Part shown: piece by piece, positions 36,406 to 44,471 of the stretch | Position numbering within the stretch: the first letter of the stretch is position 1 | How the letters are laid out: every line of letters begins with the position of its first letter | Assembly: GCF_947498825.1 (NCBI RefSeq) | Contig: NZ_CANMLV010000020.1 | Coordinates: 1 to 64,000, forward strand | Source of the DNA: an uncultured Cedecea sp. | GTDB taxonomy: Bacteria; Pseudomonadota; Gammaproteobacteria; Enterobacterales; Enterobacteriaceae | Length of the DNA stretch: 64,000 nt | Direction: 5' to 3' | Position numbers and translations under genes: made by a program | Notes under the pieces: generated by a model | The model's database searches: none | What the model was told of the DNA's origin: nothing | Seen by the model: the letters and a program-made list of their open reading frames with translations, nothing else

Positions 36406-36948
36406 TCAAAAGCGGAAACCCGCCCCTATATTTACGCCATTAAGTGATATGTGGTCATCAGACTTAGAATTCGTTCTCTCATAGCCGATATTCACAGAGA
36501 GGTTCTGCATCGGATTGATAACAACACCCGCGCCATAAGCAACCGAAGTCGCATTATGTTCGCTCTTATCTAAAAAATGAAAACGGGCCTCTGTATACTG
36601 AATTTTTGTATACGCCACCCCTGCCAGAGCATAGAAACTCACATAATCATTAACACGATATGCAGGGCCTGCCAGCAGAGTGTAATATTTTAAATCTATT
36701 TGTTTATTACAGACAGGATAATTTCTTTTTCTGGAGTCATTGTTTTTCATATAGGTAAATGAACTCATAAAACTGACGGGAGAATTCCACTCATAGCGAT
36801 ACTGGGCGTTCATGCCACTAATACTTTTAAAATCCTTGACCTTACCCTCTGAATACCCCAGAGAAAAAGAGTGATTATTTGTACTGGCATTAGCATTAAC
36901 AATGACAAACGAAGACAACAAACATCCAATAAAAACTTTCCTTGACAT
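36406..36948 (-). CDS. Ail/OmpX-family outer-membrane protein
   Basis: This 180-residue protein has a signal peptide (to about residue 21, NANAST) and the small eight-stranded barrel plan of Ail/Lom/OmpX. Family traits include HSFSLGYSEGK at the start, YALAGVAYTKIQY, the pre-terminal GYERTNSK and a C-terminal phenylalanine (GAGFRF). Members can aid adhesion, serum resistance or phage binding; which applies here is unknown. It is a lone gene with an AAGGAT ribosome site, separated from the next gene by 1 kb. Confidence 0.85.
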   Translation of the reverse strand: MSRKVFIGCLLSSFVIVNANASTNNHSFSLGYSEGKVKDFKSISGMNAQYRYEWNSPVSFMSSFTYMKNNDSRKRNYPVCNKQIDLKYYTLLAGPAYRVNDYVSFYALAGVAYTKIQYTEARFHFLDKSEHNATSVAYGAGVVINPMQNLSVNIGYERTNSKSDDHISLNGVNIGAGFRF

Positions 36949-37150
36949 AAATAATCCTTTTAAAAAAACACGTTAATCAACCGACTAAATTAGATATTAA
37001 AAAATAATTTTTGATAAGAGACATTATGCTTAAATACAACACTTAACCCCGAAAAAAGCGTTTTATAAAAACACAAGCAAGACAAGCAAGTTCACTTTTA
37101 TTGATACTACTTCATAACAAAAATAATACTCAATTAATGATTACCATCAA

Positions 37151-37279
37151 TATATACCCTAAATAATTCAAGTTGCTTGTAGGCGCAGAGTCAATCCTGG
37201 CGATGAGCATAGATAAACTATGTGATTCGGCAGGATTGACGAAGGTAACGCCCAAGCAACTTGAAGTATGACGGGTATA
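37151..37279 (+). repeat. ERIC-like element, left member of a perfect inverted pair
   Basis: These 129 bp are identical, base for base by eye, to the reverse complement of 42246-42374. Ends are TATATACCCTAAATAATTC and ATGACGGGTATA. It marks the left edge of the 5-kb accessory block. Confidence 0.85.
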
Positions 37280-37492
37280 AATAGATAACATAAGCATTAC
37301 CTTTTACGATAACCTTTATGACATAAAAGCCTGTTAATATACTTCCCACTTAAGTCTTATATTTTATTTTTAAGTAGATTCCTTCTGAAACAACCTTGCT
37401 TTTATTACGAAGAAGATGATAATTTCTGTGAACTATGAATCCATTTGATATCGCGTTATTAATTTATACGCAAATTAATAATTTCATTCATT

Positions 37493-37516
37493 CATTCATT
37501 CATTCATGAAATTAGA
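37493..37516 (+). repeat. (TTCA)6 microsatellite
   Basis: Six tandem TTCA units lie in a non-coding stretch about 80 bp before a weak open frame. Tetranucleotide tracts can slip in length, but no gene reads through it, so a phase-variable role is not shown. Confidence 0.7.
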
Positions 37517-37921
37517 TAAGAAATGGAATTTCAATAAAGTCATTACATTCATGTATGCTGCAGATTAGGTGTGAATCATTGTCGCAGTGAGTTCCGTTAC
37601 TGAGACCCGTTTTGTCGGCGTGATTGATTTTAGTGGCGTCGCTTCTTATCTGCCGATGTCCATGCTTAGCGGTGTATTCATGCTCACTGCTACATCTGCG
37701 CTATACAGTGGCTGCCAGTATTGGGCTCCTTTCCTGTCTGGCCGATATGTTCCCACGAAAACCTGCTGCATGATGGTTTTCCACGGCAGCTCCGCTTAAC
37801 ATGACACCGCAAACTTAAACATCTGTTCCCATAAATCGCATTCTTATTGTTCCCCTGCCAAGAAAAAATTCACTTTTGTTAAGACTATGCGGTAATGTCC
37901 CCAGACAGGACATTTTCAATA

Positions 37922-37939
37922 GGCCAACATTCATTGGCC
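37922..37939 (-). terminator. Terminator of the three-gene oxidoreductase operon
   Basis: GGCCAA and TTGGCC enclose a 6-nt loop 26 bp after the minus-strand stop at 37965. Downstream on the minus strand comes TATTGAAAAT, a poor U-run. Confidence 0.4.
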
Positions 37940-37964
37940 CCTCAAATCATTTAGGACACAAGGC

Positions 37965-38948
37965 TTACAGCTGAGTGATACGTGTATCTGCGATGGTTTC
38001 CGCGAAATGTTTCCCAAATAAGTCTGCGGGCGTCTGGAAACCAGGCTTTGCATCTCCCGCCAGCACTCTTCGCGCTGCCTCCGCTGCGGCTATCGCAGTA
38101 AAACTGTATCCATTAACCGTGTCTAGCAGCATTTGTACTGTCTTTCCTTCAGCGTCTACTATTTCGGCAACAGCCTGGTAACGACTGCTTTCACGCTCTT
38201 TTGCTGAAGGGCCATCGGGTAATGTAGATAAATCCCCTTGTGGAAACCCAATCCCACTAACGTGTACAAATGTAGAGATGTCAGGGATGCCCGTTGTTTT
38301 CCAGACAGTGACCAGGTCCGGCAGGGTTACTGGAAAACATTCTCGTGCACCACTGCCAAAATCAAAAGATCTCAGTTCGCCGGGGTCCTTTGGCACCAGC
38401 TGTCCATTGAGCCTTATGAGACATTCAGGCGATAAATTCTCCATCGCGCTCACAGCTGAGCCCCGTGACATTGATCCGGCCACGTTCAGTGCCAGAGAAA
38501 TGCTTATAGGATACTTTACCCGTTCTGCGGCATGTACTGCGAGGCACCCCAGCATTGCTACCGATCCTCCACACCCCGGTAGCAGCATAACGCCTGCAGC
38601 GCTCGCATCCTCTTCATAGGCTTCAGCCAGCCTGTAACTGTCCTGTTCTGCGGCAATATCGAGATAGTGAATCTTATTGCGTACCGCTGCGTTTATCAGG
38701 GCATCGGCAGTGTATGCAAAAGGCCCTGCGCAGTTGAGCAATACCGTAACACTTGCCAGCGCCTCATCTATTTCAGACGGATTTTCAAGAGAGAAGACTT
38801 TGTATGGTAAGTTTAGCTCACTGGCCATAGCGACAAGTTTATCTTCACTGCGGCCTGCAATAGTCATCGGTATGCCCGAATCTAATGCGTGTTTAACAAT
38901 CATGCTTCCTGTATACCCGGTAGCGCCATAGATCATCATAGTTTTCAT
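37965..38948 (-). CDS. Saccharopine dehydrogenase-like NAD(P)-binding protein
   Basis: This 327-residue protein has an N-terminal Rossmann domain (MIYGATGYTGSMIVKHAL, then TVLLNCAGPFAYTADALI) as in the saccharopine dehydrogenase-like/trans-acting enoyl reductase group. It also has the conserved HYLDIAAEQD and LLPGCGGSVAMLGCLA segments. The reaction is unknown; such proteins in small clusters usually reduce or epimerise small carbonyl compounds. It is the last gene of a minus-strand operon with the SDR and VOC genes. I prefer ATG 38948 because AGGA lies five bases before it; ATG 38954 is too close to that site. Confidence 0.75.
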   Translation of the reverse strand: MKTMMIYGATGYTGSMIVKHALDSGIPMTIAGRSEDKLVAMASELNLPYKVFSLENPSEIDEALASVTVLLNCAGPFAYTADALINAAVRNKIHYLDIAAEQDSYRLAEAYEEDASAAGVMLLPGCGGSVAMLGCLAVHAAERVKYPISISLALNVAGSMSRGSAVSAMENLSPECLIRLNGQLVPKDPGELRSFDFGSGARECFPVTLPDLVTVWKTTGIPDISTFVHVSGIGFPQGDLSTLPDGPSAKERESSRYQAVAEIVDAEGKTVQMLLDTVNGYSFTAIAAAEAARRVLAGDAKPGFQTPADLFGKHFAETIADTRITQL

Positions 38949-39019
38949 ATTCATCCTGTGTAACAGTGCACCCGTTATGCTGGTGTAGCATCTGAGTTCA
39001 TTTAGTAAGCGTGTACGGC

Positions 39020-39421
39020 TTATGGATTGTGTTGCCAGCTTTTATAGACAAACTCAATGCTATATCCGTCTGGGTCTCTGACCTGGGCTGCGTAATAACG
39101 GGGGTCATAATGCTTCTGTGCTCCCGGTGGGTGAATTTCGGTTGCACCAGCAGCAAGAGCTTCAGCATGCGCCGCGTTAACCATGGACTCCGATTCTGCG
39201 ATGAAACCTACGTGGACAGCATCAGCGCAAACAGTCCCCTGCCTGAGCCAGAAAAATATCCGGCCATTTGCACCGAATCCTTTGAGGTCAGGGTGTCCGT
39301 GAGGCCCCTGCGCACCGTCATAGTCATGGCGGTTTACGATGCCAAGAACAGGCAGTACGCGCTCATAAAATGCGATTGAACGTACAGGGTCACTGACTGA
39401 GATAAAAATATGATCAAGCAA
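39020..39421 (-). CDS. VOC-family (glyoxalase/bleomycin-resistance-like) protein
   Basis: This 133-residue single-domain protein of the vicinal oxygen chelate fold begins LDHIFISVSDPVRSIAFYE and ends YYAAQVRDPDGYSIEFVYK, with metal-ligand histidine and glutamate in the expected first and last strands. It could be a dioxygenase-like, isomerase or binding protein; the substrate is unknown. It starts with TTG (AGGA site seven bases before), 14 bp after the SDR gene, and lies in the same small operon. Confidence 0.8.
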   Translation of the reverse strand: MLDHIFISVSDPVRSIAFYERVLPVLGIVNRHDYDGAQGPHGHPDLKGFGANGRIFFWLRQGTVCADAVHVGFIAESESMVNAAHAEALAAGATEIHPPGAQKHYDPRYYAAQVRDPDGYSIEFVYKSWQHNP

Positions 39422-39435
39422 AATAAATTCCTTTA

Positions 39436-40179
39436 TCAGACGTTATAGCCACCCGCAACCTCGATTGACTGCGCATTGATCCAGCCCCCATCGCCCGTCA
39501 GCAAAGAGGCAATCACCCGGGCGACTTCATGAGGTTCACCAACGCGTCCCAGCGCGGTTTGTGAAGCAAGCAGAGATTCAAATTCGTCATTAAGCCCACC
39601 GCCAAGTTCTGTGCGGATTGGGCCAGGTGATACTGCGTTCACTCTAATCCCGCGTTCGCCAAATTCCTTCGCCATGTAGCGACTCAGGACTTCAAGCCCC
39701 CCCTTAAATGCTGCGTAAGGCGCGACACCAGCGGTGGCGACGCGCGTGGTAGCGCTTGTGATATTGACAATGCAGGAGTCTCTGCGCAGAAGAGGCAGCA
39801 GCTTCTGTGTCAGAAAGAATGGCCCCTTGAGATGCACATTCATCAGGCCATCAAATTGCTCTTCAGTTACGGCTTCAATAGGGTTAAAGAGTCCATAACC
39901 GGCGTTATTAACGAGGCCATCAAGACCTGTTGTATTCCATTGTGCTTTCATCACCCGCTCAAGCTCAGCTCGGAACTCATCAAAACTACCGACGTCGCCA
40001 ACATTCAGCTTCATAGCAATGGCGTTACCACCGGAGGCTTGGATGCTCTTGACAACGGATTGCGCTGATTCAGCCTGGTTGTTCCACGTCAGAATGACGC
40101 CAAATCCACGCCTTGCACACTCGATCGCTGTGCTGGCACCAATTCCCCTGCTGCCCCCGGTAATCAGAACGTGTTTCAT
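39436..40179 (-). CDS. Short-chain dehydrogenase/reductase
   Basis: This 247-residue NAD(P)-dependent oxidoreductase has the cofactor motif TGGSRGIGAS at 7-16, NNAGYG near 90, catalytic serine in NITSATT and the YAAFKGG active-site tyrosine and lysine near 155-160. The ending, GDGGWINAQSIEVAGGYNV, is typical of classical SDRs. AGGAG precedes the start. It is the first gene of the operon with the VOC and saccharopine-dehydrogenase-like genes and faces an AraC-type regulator across about 140 bp, suggesting control by that regulator. Confidence 0.87.
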   Translation of the reverse strand: MKHVLITGGSRGIGASTAIECARRGFGVILTWNNQAESAQSVVKSIQASGGNAIAMKLNVGDVGSFDEFRAELERVMKAQWNTTGLDGLVNNAGYGLFNPIEAVTEEQFDGLMNVHLKGPFFLTQKLLPLLRRDSCIVNITSATTRVATAGVAPYAAFKGGLEVLSRYMAKEFGERGIRVNAVSPGPIRTELGGGLNDEFESLLASQTALGRVGEPHEVARVIASLLTGDGGWINAQSIEVAGGYNV

Positions 40180-40317
40180 GATTGCTCCTGTAAGTGAAAG
40201 TATACGCTACACAGGTTACGCACCGGGATTATCGCTGGCTTATGCGATCCTCTTTGATTGTTGCCCGATTCTGCTTTTATGTTGTTGTGGATAACGGAGA
40301 CGTGTTATCAATCTCTG

Positions 40318-41208
40318 ATGGAAAATAAATTACGCGAACTACGAGAACTGGCATCCGGAGCCGGAAATCAGCGGACAGAGACGGGAATTCCCCGGGTAGC
40401 AATGGTGCAGGGAGAAATTCCTGAACACAGACTTTCTGCTGTTTATGAGCCTATGATTAATCTGATCCTGACAGGTTCAAAAAGCATGACTGTCGGCGGA
40501 AGGACATTAAACTACAATCCAGCTACTTATTTTGTCATGTCAGTAGACTTACCCGCAGTAGGAAATGTGTTCCCTGATAACGTTACAAATGCACCTTATC
40601 TGGCTGTCAGCCTGACGCCCAAGCCTGAAATTATTGCCGATCTGCTGGACAAGATTCCCGGCACTGGTGACGCTTATCTCTATCATTCAGGATTTTCAGT
40701 AGCGCCAGTCACCCGGGAATTACTGGATGCATGGATTAGAATGCTGTCCCTTGTCAGAAAGCCTGATGAAATTGCCGCTCTGGCTCCGGCGTATGAACGG
40801 GAAATTCTTTTTCGTGTACTGCAGGGCCCCCTTGGATGGATGCTAAGGGAGATAGCAACGCCTGAAACCCACCTTGCAAGGATTTACAAGGTGATCAACT
40901 GGATTAAGACAAACTACACACAAGCCATACGTGTAGAGGATCTGGCTGAAATGGCAGCGCTTAGCGTGTCCGCTTTTCACCGCCACTTCCGCGCCATAAC
41001 GGCCTTAAGCCCTGTGCAATACCAGAAACAAATTCGCCTGATGCATGCCCGGCTCAAGCTCGCCACATCGGGCGAAAATATTATGAATGTCGCGCTATCG
41101 GTGGGCTATCAAAGCCACACTCAGTTCAGTCGGGAATATGCAAGACAGTTTGGATTACCGCCCTCAGCTGATTTGAAAAAAATCTCCCTCAGCCATGCCC
41201 GCAATTAG
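40318..41208 (+). CDS. AraC-family transcriptional regulator
   Basis: This roughly 296-residue protein has an N-terminal AraC_N-type cupin-like domain (about 25-185) and a C-terminal double helix-turn-helix (about 200-290, with VEDLAEMAALSVSAFHRHFRAIT and IMNVALSVGYQSHTQFSREYARQFG). It is divergent from the SDR-VOC-saccharopine operon and is its probable activator. The start is uncertain: ATG 40318 lacks a close ribosome site, and ATG 40279 is in frame upstream. The inducer is unknown. Confidence 0.83.
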   Translation: MENKLRELRELASGAGNQRTETGIPRVAMVQGEIPEHRLSAVYEPMINLILTGSKSMTVGGRTLNYNPATYFVMSVDLPAVGNVFPDNVTNAPYLAVSLTPKPEIIADLLDKIPGTGDAYLYHSGFSVAPVTRELLDAWIRMLSLVRKPDEIAALAPAYEREILFRVLQGPLGWMLREIATPETHLARIYKVINWIKTNYTQAIRVEDLAEMAALSVSAFHRHFRAITALSPVQYQKQIRLMHARLKLATSGENIMNVALSVGYQSHTQFSREYARQFGLPPSADLKKISLSHARN

Positions 41209-41236
41209 CGAAATGTGAAGATCCCCTGCCAGAATT

Positions 41237-41638
41237 TTATTCGGTTGTCCTGGCATCAAACGCAGCCTGAGCAAGTGTCACGTCAGAACTGTACTCAAGG
41301 GTCCAGTTAAATAGCGCCTGAAAGGGCGCTTCCAGAGTGCGCCCCAGGGGGGTAATGCTGTATTCAACTGCAATCTGAGACGATGGAATGACGCGACGGG
41401 CAATTATGCCGTTTCGTTCAAGACGGCGTAAGCATTGAGTCAGTGACTTCTGGGTAATACCATCCATGCACCGCTTTATCTCGTTAAACCGCAATGGCTT
41501 GCTACACAGAGCGAAAAGGATTGAGACAGACCACTTGTCAGTTATTTGATCCAGTAATAACCGCCCTGAAGCCTTGTCCTCGCATGAATGACCGGAGGAA
41601 TACTCCGGACTGTGCGCCTGCCTGTTGTCTGCTGACAT
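41237..41638 (-). CDS. HxlR-family winged-helix regulator
   Basis: This 133-residue MarR-like regulator of the HxlR type has the family pattern LLDQITDKWSVSILFAL, LRFNEIKRCMDGITQKSLTQCLRRLERNGII and VEYSITPLGRTL. An N-terminal cysteine (SCEDK) lies close to the usual redox-sensing position of HxlR/YodB-like proteins, which hints at sensing of electrophiles or quinones. GGAGGT fixes the start at 41638. It is divergent from the SnoaL-like gene, which it probably controls. Confidence 0.85.
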   Translation of the reverse strand: MSADNRQAHSPEYSSGHSCEDKASGRLLLDQITDKWSVSILFALCSKPLRFNEIKRCMDGITQKSLTQCLRRLERNGIIARRVIPSSQIAVEYSITPLGRTLEAPFQALFNWTLEYSSDVTLAQAAFDARTTE

Positions 41639-41735
41639 ACAGTTTACCTCCGTATACCTGGGTGAAAAAAGGTGCCTAATTGACACCAAGTATCCACAGT
41701 ATACCATCTGAGTCACCAATCATAAGGAGCAAATT

Positions 41736-42200
41736 ATGTCAGTATCACTCAGTGAAAATGTTGCAAACAATCTTGCTATCGTCGATTCGCTTTACCGATA
41801 TGCGGCAGGAATTGATCTCAAAGACCCGGAGTTAATTAAAGGGGCCTTTACTGAAGATGCGGTGTCTGACTTCCGCCCTGCGGGAGCTAAAGCGGGTTTT
41901 GAATATCCTGTCCTGGAGGGTAAAGAAACGATAGCTGATGCATTGCTGAATTCGCTTAAGCTGATTGTCACCACTCATTCAGTGACGAATCCACGTGTAA
42001 CTATCGATGGAGATAAAGCATATCTGGAGGCGATTGTGGAAGCACAGCACTTGCCTGAATCCGATCCCTCACGCCACTATCTGATGAAAAATCGTTATGA
42101 CGTTGAACTTTTAAAGCAACAAGACGGCTGGTTCATATGCCGGGTCACAGTTGATAATGTCTGGAGGAGTGGTGACCCGACAGTGCTGGCAGGAGTGTAA
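41736..42200 (+). CDS. SnoaL/NTF2-like protein
   Basis: This 154-residue protein has the NTF2-like cone fold pattern (IVDSLYRYAAGIDLKDPELIKGAFTEDAV, then a hydrophobic pocket with TTHSVTNPRVTIDGDKAYLEA and late WRSGDPTV). Members bind or transform small hydrophobic molecules or detoxify them. No catalytic role can be fixed. AAGGAG precedes the start. It faces the HxlR-type regulator and lies at the right edge of the ERIC-bracketed block. Confidence 0.78.
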   Translation: MSVSLSENVANNLAIVDSLYRYAAGIDLKDPELIKGAFTEDAVSDFRPAGAKAGFEYPVLEGKETIADALLNSLKLIVTTHSVTNPRVTIDGDKAYLEAIVEAQHLPESDPSRHYLMKNRYDVELLKQQDGWFICRVTVDNVWRSGDPTVLAGV

Positions 42201-42245
42201 GGTTTACCGGAACATTGGATAACCAGAATTTCTGATATATGCAAA

Positions 42246-42374
42246 TATACCCGTCATACTTCAAGTTGCTTGGGCGTTACCTTCGTCAATCCTGCCGAAT
42301 CACATAGTTTATCTATGCTCATCGCCAGGATTGACTCTGCGCCTACAAGCAACTTGAATTATTTAGGGTATATA
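42246..42374 (-). repeat. ERIC-like element, right member of a perfect inverted pair
   Basis: This is an exact reverse complement of 37151-37279 over 129 bp. The flanking bases differ at both ends, which marks the element borders. It closes the 5-kb accessory block. Confidence 0.85.
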
Positions 42375-42612
42375 CTGAAATCTTTATTGTGTGTGCCTTA
42401 TCTTAAAACAAGGGTGGATGAAGGAGCATTTATTCATCCATCGTTAAAAGAAAAGAAGGATGTTTCATATTCCAGGTTAATGACACCATCAGGGCCCTTC
42501 AATAGATTTTGATATCTATATAATCATTCTGATGTCCGCTTCACGCCCTGAGACATTCGACTGGCGTTCCTGTCTTCCTGTGTGCTTGCTATAGGTATAC
42601 GGTAATGCAATA

Positions 42613-42638
42613 CTTGTAATGACATTTGTAATTACAAG
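42613..42638 (+). promoter_or_regulatory. relBE operator
   Basis: The region CTTGTAAT-N10-ATTACAAG forms an inverted repeat that ends 11 bp before relB, over its ribosome site. As I recall it, the E. coli relBE operator has the same words, where RelB and RelB-RelE complexes bind to repress the operon. Confidence 0.75.
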
Positions 42639-42649
42639 AGGTGTGAGAC

Positions 42650-42889
42650 ATGGGTAGCATCAACCTGCGTATCGACGATGAACTTAAAGCTCGTTCTTAC
42701 GCTGCACTGGAAAAAATGGGAGTAACTCCCTCTGAAGCGCTTCGCCTCATGCTTGAATATATCGCTGACAATGAACGTTTGCCATTCAAACAGACACTCC
42801 TGAGTGATGAAGATGCCGAACTTGTGGAGATAGTGAAAGAGCGCCTTCGTAATCCCAGACCTGTTCGCGTGACTCTGGACGACCTCTGA
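42650..42889 (+). CDS. relB: RelB antitoxin
   Basis: This 79-residue antitoxin has an N-terminal ribbon-helix-helix DNA-binding domain (GSINLRIDDELKARSYAAL) and a C-terminal RelE-wrapping tail (EIVKERLRNPRPVRVTLDDL). As recalled, it differs from E. coli K-12 RelB at only about two residues near the end. It neutralises RelE and, with it, represses the operon. Its TGA stop overlaps the toxin ATG by one base, so translation is coupled. Such closeness to E. coli is far above what the neighbouring genes show and suggests recent transfer. Confidence 0.93.
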   Translation: MGSINLRIDDELKARSYAALEKMGVTPSEALRLMLEYIADNERLPFKQTLLSDEDAELVEIVKERLRNPRPVRVTLDDL

Positions 42890-43176
42890 TGGCGTATTTT
42901 CTGGACTTTGACGAACGTGCATTAAAGGAATGGCATAAACTTGGCGCGACGGTTAGAGAACAACTGAAAAAGAAGCTGGCAGAGGTGCTCAAATCTCCAC
43001 GCATTGAAGCTAACAAGCTACGTGGGATGCCTGATTGCTACAAGATAAAGCTCAGGTCGTCTGGTTATCGACTGGTATATCAGGTCATCGATGAAAAGGT
43101 TGTCGTCTTTGTAGTATCTGTCGGGAAAAGAGAGCGCTCAGATGTTTATACCGAAGCGGTCAAACAGATCCTCTGA
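42889..43176 (+). CDS. relE: RelE ribosome-dependent mRNA endonuclease toxin
   Basis: This 95-residue toxin cleaves mRNA in the ribosomal A site when freed from RelB. The basic catalytic patch is intact: CYKIKLRSSGYRLVYQ in the middle and GKRERSDVYTEAV near the end, corresponding to the lysines, arginines and tyrosine that matter in E. coli RelE. It is almost the E. coli sequence. The hok-like gene that follows relE in E. coli K-12 is absent here. Confidence 0.93.
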   Translation: MAYFLDFDERALKEWHKLGATVREQLKKKLAEVLKSPRIEANKLRGMPDCYKIKLRSSGYRLVYQVIDEKVVVFVVSVGKRERSDVYTEAVKQIL

Positions 43177-43350
43177 ACTTCGGCAGGACATTTCTGTCTC
43201 GCAGTAAAGGTGCCACTTCTACTTTGCGTTGACAGAAAATTCACTTTTTGCTGTTCCTTTCACACCAAGAAACGTGATACCAATCACATTTTTTGATTTC
43301 TCAGGGTAATATTTTCAGTTAGTAACTATATTCAGCATGCAAGCAGGAGT

Positions 43351-43369
43351 GATTATCATTTACATTATC
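43351..43369 (+). promoter_or_regulatory. Fur box-like site
   Basis: GATTAT-CATTTA-CATTAT-C matches the three-hexamer Fur consensus at about 14 of 19 positions, 59 bp before the ferric-binding protein gene. It predicts iron repression of the transporter operon. Confidence 0.65.
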
Positions 43370-43427
43370 ATGCTATAGAAAACAGCTGTTCTTTTGATAC
43401 GTTTGATAACCTCTCTGGAGTAAATGA

Positions 43428-44471
43428 ATGACTGTATTGAGCAAACCGTCTGCGCGTCTGAAACGCATTGTTCTTGCTACCGCGCTGGTATTACCTGCCA
43501 GTTTACCAGCTTTTGCTGATGACGCGCTAACGCTGTATACCACCCGTGAACCAGGGCTTATTCAGCCCCTGCTGGATGCCTGGACCAACGAAAGTAAGGT
43601 AAAGGTCAATACGGTTTATATTAAAGACGGTATGCTGGAACGTGTAAAAGCAGAAGGAGAGAACTCTCCTGCTGACCTGCTAATGACCGTTGATGCAGGC
43701 AATCTGATTGACCTGGTAGAAGCAGGCGTAACGCAACCTGTCGTTTCTGAAAAATTGAATACTGCGGTGCCGAAAAATCTGCGTGGTGAAGACAATCAGT
43801 GGTATGCCCTATCGATGCGTGCCCGCGTGTTATATGCAGATAAATCATTCCCGACCGCTGACTGGCATTATGAGCAACTCAGCAATCCTGAGTACAAAGG
43901 TAAAGTCTGTCTGCGTTCCGGACAACATCCTTATAACACCGCCATGATCGCGGCGATGATCGCTCACCACGGTGAGGCGAAAACGGAAGAGTGGTTACGC
44001 GGCGTTAAAGCCAACTTAGCCCGTAAAGCAACCGGGGGTGACCGTGACGTAGCCCGCGATATTCTCGGCGGGATCTGTGATATCGGACTGGCTAACTCTT
44101 ATTATGTCGGCCATATGAAAAATGCCAAAGAAGGCAGTGATGCCCGTCAGTGGGGCGATGCGATTCAAGTGATTAAACCGACCTTCGAAGACGGTGGAAC
44201 CCACGTCAATATCAGCGGTGCAGCTGTCGCACGCCATGCTCCAAATAAAGAAAAAGCCGTTGAGCTGATGGAATATTTGGTTTCTGCTCCAGCCCAGCAG
44301 ATCTACGCTAAAGCAAACTATGAATATCCTGTCGTTCAGGGCATCGAGCTTGATCCTGTCATCAAGGAGACTATCGGTGATATTCAGGTTGATGCTATCC
44401 CGCTGACTGAGGTAGTGAAACATCGTAAACAGGCAAGTTTGCTGGTAGATAAAGTTGGATTCGATCAATAA
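43428..44471 (+). CDS. Ferric iron ABC transporter, periplasmic binding protein
   Basis: This 347-residue protein of the FbpA/SfuA/YfuA family has a signal peptide (to about residue 30, PAFADD). Its class-C ferric-binding fold includes the paired tyrosines in GLANSYYVGHMKNA. It would bind Fe3+ in the periplasm, without a siderophore, and deliver it to the permease encoded next. The Fur box-like site upstream supports the iron role. The permease frame overlaps its last 17 bases. It is closest in look to Yersinia YfuA and Serratia SfuA, but I do not assign a symbol. Confidence 0.9.
   Translation: MTVLSKPSARLKRIVLATALVLPASLPAFADDALTLYTTREPGLIQPLLDAWTNESKVKVNTVYIKDGMLERVKAEGENSPADLLMTVDAGNLIDLVEAGVTQPVVSEKLNTAVPKNLRGEDNQWYALSMRARVLYADKSFPTADWHYEQLSNPEYKGKVCLRSGQHPYNTAMIAAMIAHHGEAKTEEWLRGVKANLARKATGGDRDVARDILGGICDIGLANSYYVGHMKNAKEGSDARQWGDAIQVIKPTFEDGGTHVNISGAAVARHAPNKEKAVELMEYLVSAPAQQIYAKANYEYPVVQGIELDPVIKETIGDIQVDAIPLTEVVKHRKQASLLVDKVGFDQ

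Larger units (their letters stand above)
36949..37964. other. 1-kb region without a supported gene
   Basis: It contains the first of the two identical ERIC-like copies (37151-37279), a (TTCA)6 tandem run (about 37493-37516), a hairpin AATGTCC/GGACATT (37894-37914) and the terminator at 37922. Between 37570 and 37800 both strands carry open stretches of 50-70 codons: one plus-strand frame, and a minus-strand one with a protein-like run (PWKTIMQQVFVGTYRPDRKG). Neither has a ribosome site or a family I recognise; a gene remnant is possible. Confidence 0.5.
42201..42649. other. Intergenic region holding the second ERIC-like copy
   Basis: Apart from the repeat at 42246-42374 and the relBE operator at 42613-42638, the stretch shows no gene. 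A frame running through the repeat is a by-product of it. Confidence 0.6.

Noticed and set aside
37493-37516. (TTCA)6 tract as a phase-variation switch
   Set aside because: It is not inside or directly before any supported gene.
37587-37799. A 70-codon plus-strand frame, and an opposing minus-strand run containing PWKTIMQQVFVGTYRPDRKG
   Set aside because: Neither has a ribosome site, a known domain or an operon partner. At best it is a gene remnant.
42270-42512. An 80-codon frame after the SnoaL-like gene
   Set aside because: Half of it lies in the ERIC-like element. Similar frames arise from the other copies of the repeat.
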